From Microbispora sp. H11081 (lineage in GTDB: Bacteria; Actinomycetota; Actinomycetes; Streptosporangiales; Streptosporangiaceae), in contig NZ_JABBWV010000001.1 of NCBI RefSeq assembly GCF_012999535.1, positions 1,157,005 to 1,221,004 of the forward strand: DNA of 64,000 nucleotides, written 5' to 3'. The notes under the pieces are model-generated. The model made no database searches. It was not told the DNA's origin and saw only the letters and a program-made list of their open reading frames with translations. The position numbers and the translations under genes are program-made. Position 1 is the stretch's first letter. The number at the start of each line of letters is the position of its first letter. Positions 43,927 to 55,201 of the stretch are shown here, piece after piece.

Positions 43927-44532
43927 TCAGACGGGGCGGAGGATGGCGACCAGGAAGCCGGAGTCGTCCCTGAACGGGCGCAGGTCCCAGGTGGACAGCA
44001 GCAGGTCGGGTTCGAGCGCGGCGGCGGCCGCGTCCGCGAAGAACTCGCCGAACTCGTAGTCGCGCCCGGCGCCGAAGCCGATCACGGCCCGGCCGTCCGG
44101 CGCGAGGTGCGCGCGGAGCCGTCTCAGCACCTCACGCCGGGTGCTCGGCGCGAGGAACGTCATCACGTTCCCGGCGCAGACGACGGCGTCGAACGGCGTC
44201 GCGATGCCCCGTGCGGGAAGGTCGAGTTCGGCCAGGTCGCCGACCATCCAGAGCGGCCCGGGGTGGTCCTGCTCCGCGGCCTCGATCAGGGCCGGGTCGA
44301 CGTCGACGCCGACGACGTCGTGCCCTGCCCGGGCCAGCACGCCGCCGACGCGGCCGGCTCCGCAGCCGGCGTCGAGGATGCGGGCGCGGCGCGGCACCAT
44401 GGCGTCCACGAGGCGGGCTTCCCCGGCGATGTCCTCCCCGGCGCGCGCCATGGAGCGGAACCGCTCGATGAACCAGGTGGAGTGTTCGGGGTCGGCGGCG
44501 ACCTTCCGCATCCAGATGCTCTGTTCAGCCAT
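43927..44532 (-). CDS. Class I SAM-dependent methyltransferase
   Basis: A 201-aa methyltransferase with the SAM motif ARILDAGCGAGRVGGVLA, the acidic loop GVDVDPALIEAA, motif II VGDLAEL and motif III region FDAVVCAGNVMTFL. Substrate unknown; it resembles small unassigned methyltransferases of the Methyltransf_25 type. ATG at 44532. It lies downstream of the TetR gene with 48 bp between, possibly co-transcribed with it. Confidence 0.9.
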   Translation of the reverse strand: MAEQSIWMRKVAADPEHSTWFIERFRSMARAGEDIAGEARLVDAMVPRRARILDAGCGAGRVGGVLARAGHDVVGVDVDPALIEAAEQDHPGPLWMVGDLAELDLPARGIATPFDAVVCAGNVMTFLAPSTRREVLRRLRAHLAPDGRAVIGFGAGRDYEFGEFFADAAAAALEPDLLLSTWDLRPFRDDSGFLVAILRPV

Positions 44533-44580
44533 GCCTGCATTCTCCCGGGCGGGCGGAGACGATGGGCGAGGTGTCCCGGT

Positions 44581-45282
44581 TCACGGCTTCTCGCCGGTTT
44601 CTCCGGTGGGGCGAGGCCGCAGATGGCCCTGGATGGCTTCCATGACGGCCAGGGGAGAGGCCGAGCGGCTGAAGGTGGCGACGACGACGTCGTCGCGGCC
44701 GTCCTGGGGGCGCTCCAGGTGCCGGAAGGTCGCGATGACGTACCCCAGGGCCTGGTCGAGCGGGCCCGAGGGGTCGTACGTGCCGCCGGCGCGCAGCCAG
44801 CCGCGCAGGACCTGGTTGTGCGCCGCGACGACCGAGGCGGCCATGAGCTCGGCGCGCAGGTCGGCGTCGGGGGTCCCGGCCAGCCATTTGCCGATGAACT
44901 CGCGGAACAGCCGCTGGTAGCGGGCGACGCTGGCGTTCTCCCGGTCGCGGAGGGCGGGGACGCGGCCGACGAGGCGGTAGCGGCGCAGCGACACCTCGGC
45001 GTCCGCCACGTAGTGCGCCAGCACGATGCGGACCGCGTCGGACACCGCGACGATCGCGGTGTCCGCGGTCGAGGCGCGCAGACGGGCGTCCACCTGGGCG
45101 AGCAGCGTGTCGTGGTCGGGGAAGATGGCGTCTTCCTTGGACCGGTAGTAGCGGAAGAAGGTGCTGCGGCTCACCCCCGCGCGGGCGGCGATGTCGTCGA
45201 CGGTGGTCTCGTCGTACCCGTTCTCGTCGAACAGGGCCACCGCCGCCTCGGCGAGGCGGTGGCTGATGGACGGTGTGGCCAT
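44581..45282 (-). CDS. TetR-family regulator, probable repressor of the propionyl-CoA operon
   Basis: A 233-aa TetR protein. The HTH is in the first 50 residues (AAVALFDENGYDETTVDDIAARAGVSRSTFFRYYRSKEDAIF), and a helical ligand domain follows, with a C-terminal region like TetR_C_17-type proteins. ATG at 45282 starts just before the HTH; a longer open frame reaches into the regulatory region and is not used. It is divergent from the carboxylase/mutase operon with an inverted repeat over the shared promoter. A CoA thioester or fatty acid is a plausible effector, by inference. Confidence 0.9.
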   Translation of the reverse strand: MATPSISHRLAEAAVALFDENGYDETTVDDIAARAGVSRSTFFRYYRSKEDAIFPDHDTLLAQVDARLRASTADTAIVAVSDAVRIVLAHYVADAEVSLRRYRLVGRVPALRDRENASVARYQRLFREFIGKWLAGTPDADLRAELMAASVVAAHNQVLRGWLRAGGTYDPSGPLDQALGYVIATFRHLERPQDGRDDVVVATFSRSASPLAVMEAIQGHLRPRPTGETGEKP

Positions 45283-45307
45283 GTGGCCATTGTCGCGGGT
45301 GCCGGGC

Positions 45308-45342
45308 TTGTCCACGCAAGCGAGACTGAGTATCGTCTCAGT
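45308..45342 (+). promoter_or_regulatory. Promoter and TetR-type operator before the carboxylase/mutase operon
   Basis: TTGTCC (45308-45313), 17 nt, TATCGT (45331-45336) form a promoter for pccB. The inverted repeat ACTGAGTATCGTCTCAGT (45325-45342) lies over the -10 box, and a further ACTCAGT half-copy follows at 45346. A regulator bound here would block both divergent genes. Confidence 0.62.
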
Positions 45343-45375
45343 GAAACTCAGTCCTATCCGCCGAATGGGTGATCG

Positions 45376-46941
45376 ATGGAATCGCGTGGCACCGCGGCCA
45401 GCCTCAGCCGGCTCGAAGAGCGTCTGGACGAGGCGGTCCGCGCCGCCGAGAAGCGGGCGGCCGGCAAGCAGCACGCCAAGGGCAAGCTCACGGCCCGCGA
45501 GCGGATCGAGCGGTTGCTCGACCCCGGCTCATTCGTCGAGCTCGACGCCCTGGCCGTGCATCGCAGCACGTCGTTCGGCATGGAAGGCACCCGCGTGCCC
45601 GGTGACGGCGTGGTCACCGGCCACGGGACGGTCGACGGCCGCACCGTCTGCGTCTTCTCCCAGGACTTCACCGTGTTCGGCGGGAGCCTGGGTGAGGTGT
45701 ACGGCGAGAAGATCTGCAAGGTCATGGACCTGGCCGTGAAGATCGGGGCGCCGATCGTCGGCATCAACGAGGGCGCGGGCGCCCGCATTCAGGAGGGCGT
45801 CGTCTCGCTCGGCCTGTACGGCGAGATCTTCCGCCGCAACGTGCACGCCTCCGGGGTGATCCCGCAGATCTCGCTGATCATGGGCGCCTGCGCCGGCGGG
45901 CACGTCTACTCGCCGGCACTCACCGACTTCACGATCATGGTGGACGAGGCGTCCCACATGTTCGTCACCGGGCCCGACGTCATCAAGACCGTGACCGGCG
46001 AGGACGTGACCTTCGAGGAGCTGGGCGGCGCCCGCGTGCACAACAGCCGCAGCGGCAACGCCCACTACTGCGCCGAGGACGAGGACGACGCGCTCGACTA
46101 CGCCCGCGCGCTGCTGTCGTACCTGCCGCAGAACAACCTCGACGACACCGCGTCCTTCGAGGCCCCGGCGGACCTGGAGATCGGCGAGGACGACCGGGCG
46201 CTGGACACGCTGATCCCCGACTCGGCCAACCAGCCGTACGACATGCACGCGGTCATCGGGCACGTCCTCGACGACGGCGAGTTCCTCGAGGTGCAGGCGC
46301 TCTTCGCGCCGAACATCGTGGTCGGGTTCGGCCGGGTCGAGGGGCGTTCGGTGGGCGTCGTCGCGAACCAGCCGATGCGGTTCGCCGGCACGCTCGACAT
46401 CGACGCGAGCGAGAAGGCCGCCCGGTTCGTCCGCACCTGCGACGCCTTCAACATCCCGGTGCTGACCTTCGTCGACGTGCCGGGCTTCCTGCCGGGCACC
46501 GATCAGGAGTGGAACGGCATCATCAGGCGCGGCGCCAAGCTGCTCTACGCCTACGCGGAGGCGACCGTGCCGCTGGTCACGGTCATCACCCGCAAGGCGT
46601 ACGGCGGGGCGTACGACGTCATGGGGTCCAAGCACCTCGGCGCGGACGTCAACCTCGCCTGGCCCACCGCCCAGATCGCCGTGATGGGCGCGCAGGGCGC
46701 GGTCAACATCCTGCATCGCAGGACGCTGGCGGCATCGGACGCCCCGGAAGCACTGCGGGCCGAGCTGGTGCGTGAGTACGAGGACACCCTCGCCACGCCA
46801 TACCTGGCGGCCGAACGCGGCTACGTCGACGCGGTGATCGCGCCGCGGGAGACCCGGCGCGAGATCGTCCGCGCGCTGCGGATGCTGCGCGGCAAGCGGG
46901 CCGCCCTGCCGCCGAAGAAGCACGGGAACGTGCCGCTGTGA
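45376..46941 (+). CDS. pccB: Acyl-CoA (propionyl-CoA) carboxylase beta subunit
   Basis: A 521-aa carboxyltransferase subunit. The N-half has [20 protein letters not shown] and the acyl-CoA oxyanion motif around [12 protein letters not shown]. The C-half has [53 protein letters not shown]. It transfers CO2 from biotin to an acyl-CoA. Propionyl-CoA as substrate is supported by the mutase genes downstream. It is the first gene of five joined by 4-base overlaps. Confidence 0.93.
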   Translation: MESRGTAASLSRLEERLDEAVRAAEKRAAGKQHAKGKLTARERIERLLDPGSFVELDALAVHRSTSFGMEGTRVPGDGVVTGHGTVDGRTVCVFSQDFTVFGGSLGEVYGEKICKVMDLAVKIGAPIVGINEGAGARIQEGVVSLGLYGEIFRRNVHASGVIPQISLIMGACAGGHVYSPALTDFTIMVDEASHMFVTGPDVIKTVTGEDVTFEELGGARVHNSRSGNAHYCAEDEDDALDYARALLSYLPQNNLDDTASFEAPADLEIGEDDRALDTLIPDSANQPYDMHAVIGHVLDDGEFLEVQALFAPNIVVGFGRVEGRSVGVVANQPMRFAGTLDIDASEKAARFVRTCDAFNIPVLTFVDVPGFLPGTDQEWNGIIRRGAKLLYAYAEATVPLVTVITRKAYGGAYDVMGSKHLGADVNLAWPTAQIAVMGAQGAVNILHRRTLAASDAPEALRAELVREYEDTLATPYLAAERGYVDAVIAPRETRREIVRALRMLRGKRAALPPKKHGNVPL

Positions 46942-47153
46942 GCGACATCCGTGTGACGAAGGGCGCTCCGCTGCCCGAGGAACTGGCCGCGCTGGCCGTG
47001 GCGCTGCTCACGGCGCGGCAGGCCGATCCGGTGCCGCCGCCGGCGCCGTCGGGCTGGGGGGTCCTGGCCCGGCGGCACGGGATGCGCCGCCCGCTCATGA
47101 CAGGCCCGCAGGGGTGGCGGGAGTCGAGATGGAGTCTTGGAGGACGTCTGTGA
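46938..47153 (+). CDS. pccE: Acyl-CoA carboxylase epsilon subunit
   Basis: A 71-aa protein with the epsilon pattern: [20 protein letters not shown] at the N-terminus, a Pro-rich linker, then W and Arg/His-rich residues ([14 protein letters not shown]). This actinobacterial subunit binds the beta subunit and raises complex activity. It overlaps pccB and the alpha gene by GTGA at both ends. Confidence 0.88.
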   Translation: MSDIRVTKGAPLPEELAALAVALLTARQADPVPPPAPSGWGVLARRHGMRRPLMTGPQGWRESRWSLGGRL

Positions 47154-48919
47154 GTAAGACCATCCGGAAGGTGCTGATCGCCAATCGGGGTGAGATCGCC
47201 GTACGGATCGCCCGGGCGTGCAGAGACGCGGGGCTGACCAGCGTCGCGATCTACGCCGACCAGGACCTGGACGCGCTGCACGTGCGGGTGGCCGACGAGG
47301 CCTACGCCCTGGGCGGGCAGAGCCCGGCCGAGACCTACCTGCACATCGACAAGATCCTCGACCTCGCCGCGCGGGCGGGCGCCGACGCCGTCCACCCCGG
47401 CTACGGGTTCCTGGCCGAGAACGCCGGCTTCGCCCAGGCCGTCATCGACGCCGGCCTGACCTGGATCGGCCCGCCCCCCGCGGCCATCACCGCCCTCGGC
47501 GACAAGGTCGCCGCCCGCCACATCGCCCAGCGGGTGGGCGCCCCCCTGGTCGCCGGCACCCCCGACCCCGTCTCCGGCGTGGAGGAGGTGACCGCCTTCG
47601 CCCAGACCCACGGCCTGCCCATCGCGATCAAAGCCGCCTTCGGCGGCGGCGGCCGCGGCCTGAAAGTCGCCCGCACCCTGGAAGAGATCCCCAGCCTGTA
47701 CGAGTCGGCCGTCCGCGAGGCCGTCACCGCCTTCGGCCGCGGCGAATGCTTCGTCGAACGCTACCTGGACCGCCCCCGCCACGTGGAGACCCAGTGCCTG
47801 GCCGACGCCCACGGCACCGTCGTGGTCATCTCCACCCGCGACTGCTCCCTGCAACGCCGCCACCAAAAACTCGTCGAAGAGGCCCCCGCCCCGTTCCTGA
47901 CCGACGACCAGATGCACCTGCTCTACTCCTCCTCCAAGGCGATCCTGCGCGAGGCCGGCTACATCGGCGCCGGCACCTGCGAGTTCCTGGTCGGCCAGGA
48001 CGGCACCATCTCCTTCCTGGAGGTCAACACCCGCCTGCAGGTCGAACACCCCGTCAGCGAAGAGGTCACCGGCATCGACCTGGTCCGCGAGATGTTCCGC
48101 ATCGCCGAAGGCCAGCCCCTCGGCTACGACGACCCCCCCGTGCGCGGCCACTCCATCGAGTTCCGCATCAACGCCGAGGACGCCGGCCGCGGCTTCCTGC
48201 CCGCCCCCGGCACGATCACCACCATGCGCGTGCCCTCCGGGCCCGGCGTCCGCCTGGACGGCGGCTACGAGACAGGGATGAGCGTCCCCCAAGCGTTCGA
48301 CTCCCTGGTCGCCAAACTCATCGTCACCGGCGCCACCCGCACCCAGGCCCTGCAACGCGCCCGCCGCGCCCTGGCCGAATACGACATCACCGGCATGCCG
48401 ACCGTGCTGCCCTTCCACCGCGCCGTGGTCGACGACCCCGCCTTCACCGGCGACCCGTTCACCGTCCACACCCGCTGGATCGAAACCGAGTTCACCACCA
48501 CCATCCCCCCGCATGAGGGCGAGACCGGCACGACCGAGCAGGCCGAACGCGAACGCATCACCGTCGAGGTCGGCGGCAAACGCCTGGAAGTCGTCCTGCC
48601 CGCCGGCCTCGGCGCACCCGGCTCAGGCGCGCCCCAGGCGGCGAAGAAGGCCACACCCAGGCGGCCGGGCGGCAGCGGCACCAAGGCCGCCGCCAGCGGC
48701 GACTCCCTGGTCAGCCCGATGCAGGGCACGATCGTGAAGGTCGTCGCCGCCGACGGCGACACCGTCGAGCCCGGCGACACCATCGTCGTCCTGGAAGCGA
48801 TGAAGATGGAACAACCCCTCACCGCCCACAAGGCCGGCACCGTGGTCGGCATGTCCGCGGACGTCGGCGCCACCGTGGCCGCGGGCGCGGTCATCTGCGA
48901 GATCAAGGACCTGAAATGA
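47150..48919 (+). CDS. pccA: Acyl-CoA carboxylase alpha subunit (biotin carboxylase plus biotin carrier)
   Basis: A 589-aa fused subunit. The biotin carboxylase part starts [18 protein letters not shown], contains the ATP-grasp loop [13 protein letters not shown] and [18 protein letters not shown]. The C-terminal carrier domain has [12 protein letters not shown], whose Lys carries biotin. GTG at 47150 follows GGAGG. By eye the stretch 47460-48600 uses almost only C-ending codons (CCC, GCC, ACC) and looks different from its neighbours. Confidence 0.95.
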   Translation: MSKTIRKVLIANRGEIAVRIARACRDAGLTSVAIYADQDLDALHVRVADEAYALGGQSPAETYLHIDKILDLAARAGADAVHPGYGFLAENAGFAQAVIDAGLTWIGPPPAAITALGDKVAARHIAQRVGAPLVAGTPDPVSGVEEVTAFAQTHGLPIAIKAAFGGGGRGLKVARTLEEIPSLYESAVREAVTAFGRGECFVERYLDRPRHVETQCLADAHGTVVVISTRDCSLQRRHQKLVEEAPAPFLTDDQMHLLYSSSKAILREAGYIGAGTCEFLVGQDGTISFLEVNTRLQVEHPVSEEVTGIDLVREMFRIAEGQPLGYDDPPVRGHSIEFRINAEDAGRGFLPAPGTITTMRVPSGPGVRLDGGYETGMSVPQAFDSLVAKLIVTGATRTQALQRARRALAEYDITGMPTVLPFHRAVVDDPAFTGDPFTVHTRWIETEFTTTIPPHEGETGTTEQAERERITVEVGGKRLEVVLPAGLGAPGSGAPQAAKKATPRRPGGSGTKAAASGDSLVSPMQGTIVKVVAADGDTVEPGDTIVVLEAMKMEQPLTAHKAGTVVGMSADVGATVAAGAVICEIKDLK

Positions 48920-50673
48920 GCGGCACCGGGTTCCCGCCCGCCACCCGGGAGCAGTGGCGTGAACTGGCGCGGGAGGTCCTGCGCCGGTCGGGCAGCGAGA
49001 CGGACTCGCCGGAGGAGGCGCTGGCGAGCACCACCTACGACGGCATCACCGTCGCCCCGCTGCACGACGCCTCCGACCTGCCGGAGACGCCGGGGCTGCC
49101 CGGGCTCGCGCCGTACGCGCCGGGAGGTCGCGGCCTCGGCGGCCCTTGGGAGGTGCGGCAGCGGCACGAGGTCGCGGATCGGGAGGCCGTGCTGACGGAC
49201 CTGGAGAACGGCGTCGACTCGCTGTGGCTGGCCGTCGCCCCCCGGGAACTGCCCCGCGCGCTCGACGGCGTCCACCTGGACTGGATTTCGATCACCCTGG
49301 ACGCGGGCGACAGGACGGGGGAGGCGGCGGACGCTCTGCTGTCCCTGGCCGCCGCGAACGGCGTCCCCGCCGCGTCGCTGCGGGGCTGCTTCGGGGCCGA
49401 CCCCCTGAACCTGCCTGGCGGCGCCGCGTTCGGCCTCGCCGAGACGGCCGAGCTCGCCCGGCGCTGCGCCGACGGCCTGCCCGGGATGCGCGCGGTGGTC
49501 GCCGACGCCACGCCGTACCACGAGGCGGGCGGCGGCGACGCGGACGAGCTCGGGTGCTCGATCGCCACCGGCCTGGCCTACGTGCGGGCGCTCACCGATC
49601 ACGGGCTCGGCGTCGACGAGGCGTTCGGCCAGGTGGAGTTCCGGTACGCCGCGAGCGCCGACCAGTTCGCGACGATCGCGAAGCTGCGCGCGGCCCGGGT
49701 GCTGTGGGCCCGGGTGGCGGAGGTCTGCGGCGGGCCGTCCGGTCAGTTCCAGCACGCGGTGACCTCGGCGGCGATGATGACGCGGCGGGACCCGTGGACG
49801 AACATGCTGCGGACGACGCTGGCCTGCTTCGCGGCGGGGGTCGGCGGCGCCGACGCGGTGACCGTCCGGCCGTTCGACGACGCGCTCGGCCTGCCCGACG
49901 GCTTCTCCCGCAGGATCGCCCGCAACACCTCGGCGCTGCTGGTCGAGGAGGGCCACGTGGCCAGGGTGACCGACCCCGCCGCCGGATCGTGGTACGTCGA
50001 GCGGCTCACCGCCGACCTCGCTGAGAAGGCCTGGCAGTGGTTCCAGGAGATCGAGGAGGCGGGCGGCATGGCCGCGGCGCTCGCCACGGGACTGGTGCGG
50101 TCGAGGATCGCCCGCACCAGGGAGAGCAGGTCACGCGACATCGCGCGCCGCAAGGCGCCGATCGTCGGCGTGAGCCAGTTCCCCGACCTGTCGGAGCCGG
50201 CGCCCGCGCTCAACTGCGTGCCACAACCACCCGCCGGAGCCCTGCCGAGAATCCGGCACGCCCAGGCGTTCGAGGACCTGCGCGACCGGGCGGAGGCCCT
50301 GCCCGCCCGCCCGGCGGTGTTCCTGGCGGCCGTCGGATCGGCGAGGGAGCACGCGGCGCGCGTGTCGTTCGCGGCGGGACTGTTCCAGGCCGGCGGCGTC
50401 GAGACGGTCACGTCGAGTCCGGCCGCCGACCCGGACGCGATCGCGAAGGAGTTCGCCGCGAGCGGCACCGCCGTGGCGTGCCTGTGCTCCAGCGACGAGG
50501 CGTACGCCGAGCACGCCTCCGCCGTCGCGGCGGCGCTGCGGAAGGCGGGCGCGGTCAGGATCTGGCTGGCCGGCCGGGGCCGGTACGACGGCGTGGACGG
50601 CAACCTGTACGCGGGGTGCGACGTGCTCGAGGTGCTGCGCACGACCCTCGCGGATCTGGAGGTGGACGAATGA
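48916..50673 (+). CDS. mutA: Methylmalonyl-CoA mutase small subunit
   Basis: A 585-aa mutase small subunit. The TIM-barrel part shows degenerate substrate residues. In the C-terminal B12-like domain the cobalamin-binding DxHxxG motif is absent ([14 protein letters not shown] stands near the place), as expected of the non-catalytic subunit. It pairs with MutB. ATGA overlaps join it to the alpha subunit gene and to mutB. Confidence 0.93.
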   Translation: MSGTGFPPATREQWRELAREVLRRSGSETDSPEEALASTTYDGITVAPLHDASDLPETPGLPGLAPYAPGGRGLGGPWEVRQRHEVADREAVLTDLENGVDSLWLAVAPRELPRALDGVHLDWISITLDAGDRTGEAADALLSLAAANGVPAASLRGCFGADPLNLPGGAAFGLAETAELARRCADGLPGMRAVVADATPYHEAGGGDADELGCSIATGLAYVRALTDHGLGVDEAFGQVEFRYAASADQFATIAKLRAARVLWARVAEVCGGPSGQFQHAVTSAAMMTRRDPWTNMLRTTLACFAAGVGGADAVTVRPFDDALGLPDGFSRRIARNTSALLVEEGHVARVTDPAAGSWYVERLTADLAEKAWQWFQEIEEAGGMAAALATGLVRSRIARTRESRSRDIARRKAPIVGVSQFPDLSEPAPALNCVPQPPAGALPRIRHAQAFEDLRDRAEALPARPAVFLAAVGSAREHAARVSFAAGLFQAGGVETVTSSPAADPDAIAKEFAASGTAVACLCSSDEAYAEHASAVAAALRKAGAVRIWLAGRGRYDGVDGNLYAGCDVLEVLRTTLADLEVDE

Positions 50674-52805
50674 TCCCGGACTTCCGAGGCGTGGCCCTGA
50701 CCGGATCAGCGCGACCCGGCTCGCCGCCTGAGACCGGCGGAGCCGCGTGGGACAGCCCCGAGGGCATCCCGATCGCGCCGTTCTACACGGCAGCCGACCT
50801 CCCGGACGGCCTGGGGACCTATCCGGGCATCGCGCCCTTCCTGCGCGGGCCGTACCCGACGATGTACGTGACCCGGCCGTGGACGATCCGGCAGTACGCG
50901 GGGTTCTCCACGGCGGAGGAGTCCAACGCGTTCTACCGGCGCAACCTGGCGGCGGGGCAGAAGGGGCTGTCGGTCGCCTTCGACCTCGCGACCCATCGGG
51001 GCTACGACTCCGACCATCCCCGCGTCGCCGGTGACGTGGGCATGGCGGGCGTGGCGATCGACTCCATCCATGACATGCGGATCCTCTTCGACGGGATCCC
51101 GCTGGACCGGATGAGCGTGTCGATGACGATGAACGGCGCGGTGCTGCCGATCCTGGCGCTGTACATCGTGGCGGCCGAGGAGCAGGGGGTGAAGCCGGAG
51201 CAGCTGGCGGGGACCATCCAGAACGACATCCTCAAGGAGTTCATGGTCCGCAACACCTACATCTATCCGCCGGGCCCGTCGATGCGGATCATCTCCGACA
51301 TCTTCGCCTACACCTCGCAGCGGATGCCGAAGTTCAACTCGATCTCGATCTCGGGCTATCACATCCAGGAGGCGGGGGCGACCTGTGACCTGGAGTTGGC
51401 CTACACGCTGGCCGACGGGGTGGAGTATCTGCGGGCCGGGACCGCGGCCGGGCTCGACATCGACGCGTTCGCGCCGCGCCTGTCGTTCTTCTGGTGCATC
51501 GGCATGAACTTCTTCATGGAGGTCGCCAAGCTCCGGGCCGCCCGGCTGCTGTGGGCGGACCTGGTGAGCGGTTTCGCCCCGAAGGATTCGAAGTCGCTGG
51601 CCCTGCGCACCCACTCCCAGACCTCCGGCTGGTCGCTGACGGCCCAGGACGTCTACAACAACGTGGTGCGCACCTGCCTGGAGGCGATGGCGGCGACGCA
51701 GGGGCACACGCAGTCGCTGCACACCAACGCCCTTGACGAGGCGCTCGCGCTGCCGACGGACTTCTCGGCGCGGATCGCCCGCAACACCCAGTTGCTGCTC
51801 CAGCAGGAGTCGGGCACCACCCGGGTCATCGACCCGTGGGGCGGCTCCTACTACGTCGAGACCCTCACCCGGCAGATCGCGGCCAAGGCGCGGCAGCACA
51901 TCGCCGAGGTGGAACAGGTGGGCGGCATGGCGCGGGCGATCGACCAGGGGCTGCCCAAGCTCCGCATCGAGGAGGCCGCCGCCCGCACCCAGGCCCGCAT
52001 CGACTCGGGCGTCCAGCCGGTCATCGGTGTCAACAAGTACCGCACCGACGCCGAGCCCGAGGTGGAGGTGCTCAAGGTCGACAACACCGCCGTACGCGCC
52101 CGCCAGATCGAGCGGCTGCGCGCGCTGCGGGCCGAACGCGACCCCGAGGCCGTACGCGCCGCGCTGGACGCGCTCACCCGCGGGGCGGCCTCCGACGGCA
52201 ACCTGCTGGCGCTGGCGGTGGACGCGGCGCGGGCGCACGCCACCGTGGGGGAGATCTCCGACGCGCTGGAGAATGTGTTCGGGAGGCATCAGGCGAACGT
52301 GCAGACCATCTCAGGGGTGTACCGGCAGGAGATGGGCTCGGGGGCCGAAGCCGTCCGCGAGGCCAGCGACCGCTTCGCCGAGGCGGAGGGCCGCCGCCCC
52401 AGGATCCTGGTGGCCAAGATGGGCCAGGACGGCCACGACCGGGGCCAGAAGGTGATCGCGAGCGGCTTCGCCGACCTCGGCTTCGACGTCGACGTCGGCC
52501 CGCTGTTCCAGACGCCGGAGGAGGTCGCCCGCCAGGCGGTCGAGGCCGACGTGCACATCGTGGGGGTCTCGTCCCAGGCCGCCGGGCACCTCACGCTGGT
52601 GCCCGCGCTGCGGCGGGCGCTGGCCGAGGCCGGAGGCGACGACATCATGATCGTGGTCGGCGGGGTCATCCCGCAGGGCGACGTCCCCGCGCTGCTGGAC
52701 GCCGGTGTCGCGGCCGTCTTCCCGCCCGGCACCGCCGTCACCGACGCCGCCCTCGACCTCGTACGGGAACTGGCGGCGCGGCTGGGCCACGACCTGGCCG
52801 CGTGA
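50670..52805 (+). CDS. mutB: Methylmalonyl-CoA mutase large subunit
   Basis: A 711-aa catalytic subunit. The barrel has [34 protein letters not shown] and the active-site [25 protein letters not shown]. The C-terminal cobalamin domain has the DxHxxG motif (GQDGHDRG) and [10 protein letters not shown]. It converts methylmalonyl-CoA to succinyl-CoA. Methylmalonyl-CoA epimerase and the MeaB chaperone are not in the window. It closes the operon before a strong terminator. Confidence 0.96.
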   Translation: MIPDFRGVALTGSARPGSPPETGGAAWDSPEGIPIAPFYTAADLPDGLGTYPGIAPFLRGPYPTMYVTRPWTIRQYAGFSTAEESNAFYRRNLAAGQKGLSVAFDLATHRGYDSDHPRVAGDVGMAGVAIDSIHDMRILFDGIPLDRMSVSMTMNGAVLPILALYIVAAEEQGVKPEQLAGTIQNDILKEFMVRNTYIYPPGPSMRIISDIFAYTSQRMPKFNSISISGYHIQEAGATCDLELAYTLADGVEYLRAGTAAGLDIDAFAPRLSFFWCIGMNFFMEVAKLRAARLLWADLVSGFAPKDSKSLALRTHSQTSGWSLTAQDVYNNVVRTCLEAMAATQGHTQSLHTNALDEALALPTDFSARIARNTQLLLQQESGTTRVIDPWGGSYYVETLTRQIAAKARQHIAEVEQVGGMARAIDQGLPKLRIEEAAARTQARIDSGVQPVIGVNKYRTDAEPEVEVLKVDNTAVRARQIERLRALRAERDPEAVRAALDALTRGAASDGNLLALAVDAARAHATVGEISDALENVFGRHQANVQTISGVYRQEMGSGAEAVREASDRFAEAEGRRPRILVAKMGQDGHDRGQKVIASGFADLGFDVDVGPLFQTPEEVARQAVEADVHIVGVSSQAAGHLTLVPALRRALAEAGGDDIMIVVGGVIPQGDVPALLDAGVAAVFPPGTAVTDAALDLVRELAARLGHDLAA

Positions 52806-52810
52806 CGCGT

Positions 52811-52853
52811 GCCGGCACGCGGCGCCCGGGGACAGCGGGCGCCGCGTGCCGGC
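52811..52853. terminator. Very strong hairpin terminator after mutB
   Basis: A 17-bp perfect stem (arms 52811-52827 and 52837-52853, core CACGCGGCGCCC) with a 9-nt loop, 5 nt after the mutB stop. It can serve the convergent GH62 gene as well. Confidence 0.88.
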
Positions 52854-52908
52854 GGTGGCCGGCCGGTAGGCCGGGCTGTTGGGTCAGGCCGTCAGCTAGG
52901 TCAGGCTG

Positions 52909-54417
52909 TCAGCGCTGCAGCGTCAGCAGGCCGGGCCGGTAGGGCAGGAGGCCGTAGTCGCCGCCCGAGTTCGGGCTGCGGCCCTGGTAGAGCAGTTGCA
53001 GGTTGCAGGGGTCCACGGTCTTGGTCTGGTCGGGGTTGGTGCGGACCAGGTCGCCGTGGCTGATGTCGTTGGTCCAGGTGGCGCCGCTGTTGGCCTTGCC
53101 GGCGAACGGGTTGCTCTCGCTGGTGGCGTTCGGGGTCCAGGTCCCGTCCAGGCTGGTGGCCGTGAACGAGCGGAAGTAACGGCCCTGCGAGCCGATCGCC
53201 TCGACGAGCATCAGGTACCTGTTCTGGCCCTGGAGCTTGTAGACCTCGACGCCCTCGAACAGGTTGTTCGTCGAGTCGCTCATGATCGTCGTGTAGTTCG
53301 AGCCGAAGTTGCCGGGGAAGTTCCCGATCGGCATGCTGGACCGGTAGATCTTGCCGTTGTCCCCGGCGAAGAACAGGTACATGTTCTGGCCGTCACCGAT
53401 GAGCGTCTGGTCGATCGGGCCGGTGCCCGAGCCGGTGATGCTCGCGGTGGACAGGGTCTGCTGCGCCGACCAGCCGTTGGGGTTGCTGGGGTCGGTGGAG
53501 GTCCGGTAGGAGAACGCGGTCCCGCCCCACTGGTAGGCCAGCACCCAGATGTTCTTGGGGGCGAAGTAGAACAGCGTGGGCGCGACGGCCGAGAAGTTCA
53601 TCGTGTTCTGGCTGGCCGAGGCCATGTCGGACCAGTTGGAGAACAGGCCGAAGTTCATCGAGCCCCAGCTCGTGCCCGTGTTGTGCGTCGTCGCGTAGAC
53701 GAGGTGCTTGCCGTTGTAGACGACGTTGGTGAAGTCCTTGAGCGAAACCCAGCCGGACTTCGGGGTCGCCAGCGAGCCCGTCGAGGTCCAGCGGTACGAC
53801 GTCGGCAGGTTGCACGTCGGCGTCACCGACGGGGACGGAGAGGGGGACGGGGACGGAGAGGGGGACGGGCTCGGCGACGCGCTCGGTGAGACGCTCGGCG
53901 ACGCGCTTGGCGACTGCGTCGGGGAGGGGCTCGGTGTCCCGGGGCTGCCGGTGCAGGGCACACCGTTCAGCGAGAACGAGGTGGGCACCTGGTTGGAGCC
54001 GTTCGAGGAGCCGTTGAACCCGAAGTTCGCGCTGCCGCCGCTGGGGATGCTGCCGTTGTAGGAGACGTTGGTGGCGGTGACCGTCGAGCCGGACTGGGTG
54101 TGGGTGGCGTTCCAGATCTGGGTGATCTGCTGGTCGCCGCCGAACGACCAGGTCAGCTGCCAGCCGTTGACCGCGTCACCGAGGTTGTTGATGATGATGT
54201 TGGTGTTGAAGCCGCCGGGCCAGCTCGAACTGATGGTGTAGTCGACGCGGCAGGCGACGGCGGCCTGGGCGGGCTGGGTGACCAGCAGGCCGCCGATTCC
54301 GGCCAGCAGGACCGGAATCGAGCCGATCGCTAGGCCGCGGCGGGAGAACCGCCGGGGCGGTGCCGCGGTCGCGGCGGCGGAGGGGCGCGGTGAGCGCGCT
54401 CGCCAGGGCAGACGCAT
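52909..54417 (-). CDS. Secreted GH62 alpha-L-arabinofuranosidase with N-terminal CBM2
   Basis: A 502-aa exported enzyme. The signal region has a twin-arginine-like SRRGLAIG before the hydrophobic core, so Tat export is likely. A CBM2 cellulose/xylan-binding domain (about 53-155, [23 protein letters not shown]) is joined by a Ser-Pro linker (about 156-203) to a GH62 domain ([57 protein letters not shown]) that carries the expected Asp/Asp/Glu residues. GH62 enzymes remove arabinose side chains from arabinoxylan. Its promoter closely matches that of the GH10 xylanase. Confidence 0.94.
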   Translation of the reverse strand: MRLPWRARSPRPSAAATAAPPRRFSRRGLAIGSIPVLLAGIGGLLVTQPAQAAVACRVDYTISSSWPGGFNTNIIINNLGDAVNGWQLTWSFGGDQQITQIWNATHTQSGSTVTATNVSYNGSIPSGGSANFGFNGSSNGSNQVPTSFSLNGVPCTGSPGTPSPSPTQSPSASPSVSPSASPSPSPSPSPSPSPSPSVTPTCNLPTSYRWTSTGSLATPKSGWVSLKDFTNVVYNGKHLVYATTHNTGTSWGSMNFGLFSNWSDMASASQNTMNFSAVAPTLFYFAPKNIWVLAYQWGGTAFSYRTSTDPSNPNGWSAQQTLSTASITGSGTGPIDQTLIGDGQNMYLFFAGDNGKIYRSSMPIGNFPGNFGSNYTTIMSDSTNNLFEGVEVYKLQGQNRYLMLVEAIGSQGRYFRSFTATSLDGTWTPNATSESNPFAGKANSGATWTNDISHGDLVRTNPDQTKTVDPCNLQLLYQGRSPNSGGDYGLLPYRPGLLTLQR

Positions 54418-54682
54418 CTGAGAATCTCCTCATCATCGGGTCCGGCCGCCGCCGGGGCTGGTGCGGGTAGCGGTCGGGGTGGCCGCGGTGCCGTTCCGGC
54501 GCACCGGACGGCGTGAAGTCGCCGGCGGAGACGGGACCGTTGTGTGAAAGCGGACATGCGGGGGTCGCCCGCGCGATCGACGCCGCGTTCCGCTGCCGAG
54601 GAACGCACACCACCAGGGCGTCGCGAACCGCGGTCCTCGCTGCGCACCACCACAGGGCAGGAGGAAGCCGCCTTGAGGACAC

Positions 54683-54729
54683 AGTGTGAAAAACACGCCG
54701 AAACGTGTCAAGTCCCCTACGAAAGTTTC
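54683..54729 (-). promoter_or_regulatory. GH62 promoter with GAAAGTTTC element
   Basis: On the minus strand TTGACA (54706-54711), 17 nt, CACACT (54683-54688). GAAACTTTC (54721-54729) lies just upstream of the -35 and a further CGAAA-type element lies between the boxes. The same layout and boxes occur before the GH10 xylanase gene. Confidence 0.7.
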
Positions 54730-54910
54730 AGAGAAACGCGTTCGTCCTGGTCGGCGGCGACCCTGATAACGCCTGATGGGACGCGTACATGTTCGATGCG
54801 CGCCGGAGATGAGAGGCGTCGCCCTTGACGTCGCCTCCGCACCTCGTATTGGATCCGACCCGCCACCACCGCCCACCGGACAGAAGGGAACCACGACGCG
54901 GGAAACCGTA

Positions 54911-54924
54911 TGTTAACGTTAACA
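54911..54924. promoter_or_regulatory. LacI-type palindrome TGTTAACGTTAACA
   Basis: A perfect 14-bp palindrome with the central CG typical of LacI-family operators. A related TGTTAACGCTCACA lies upstream of the GH43 gene. It probably serves hemicellulose control, but the gene it regulates is unclear. Confidence 0.5.
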
Positions 54925-55201
54925 ATCGGCCGGTGTCACCACCCGGGCGACATCACGCGTCGGCCGGGCGGGTCGGCGGGGAGCAGGCGCGGACGCGCCC
55001 TGAAGGATCGATCCGCGAGGCCACACCATGGAAAACAAGTCGGCGCGCTGTCAACAAGCCCCGATTACCGGCTTGCCATAACGTGTACCTGATATGCCCC
55101 CGGAACCGCAGGCGCGGATGTCCGGACCCCGTGGGGCCGCTCACGCGTTCATGGAAGCGGACGCGCCGCTCTACGCGATCGCCGTCGTCACCGGCGCCGC
55201 T

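Larger units (their letters stand above)
54418..55139. other. Long leader and intergenic region upstream of the GH62 gene
   Basis: No gene is supported. The region holds a long GH62 leader of about 260 nt, the GH62 promoter block near 54683-54729 and a perfect palindrome at 54911-54924. The rest shows nothing recognisable. Confidence 0.5.
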
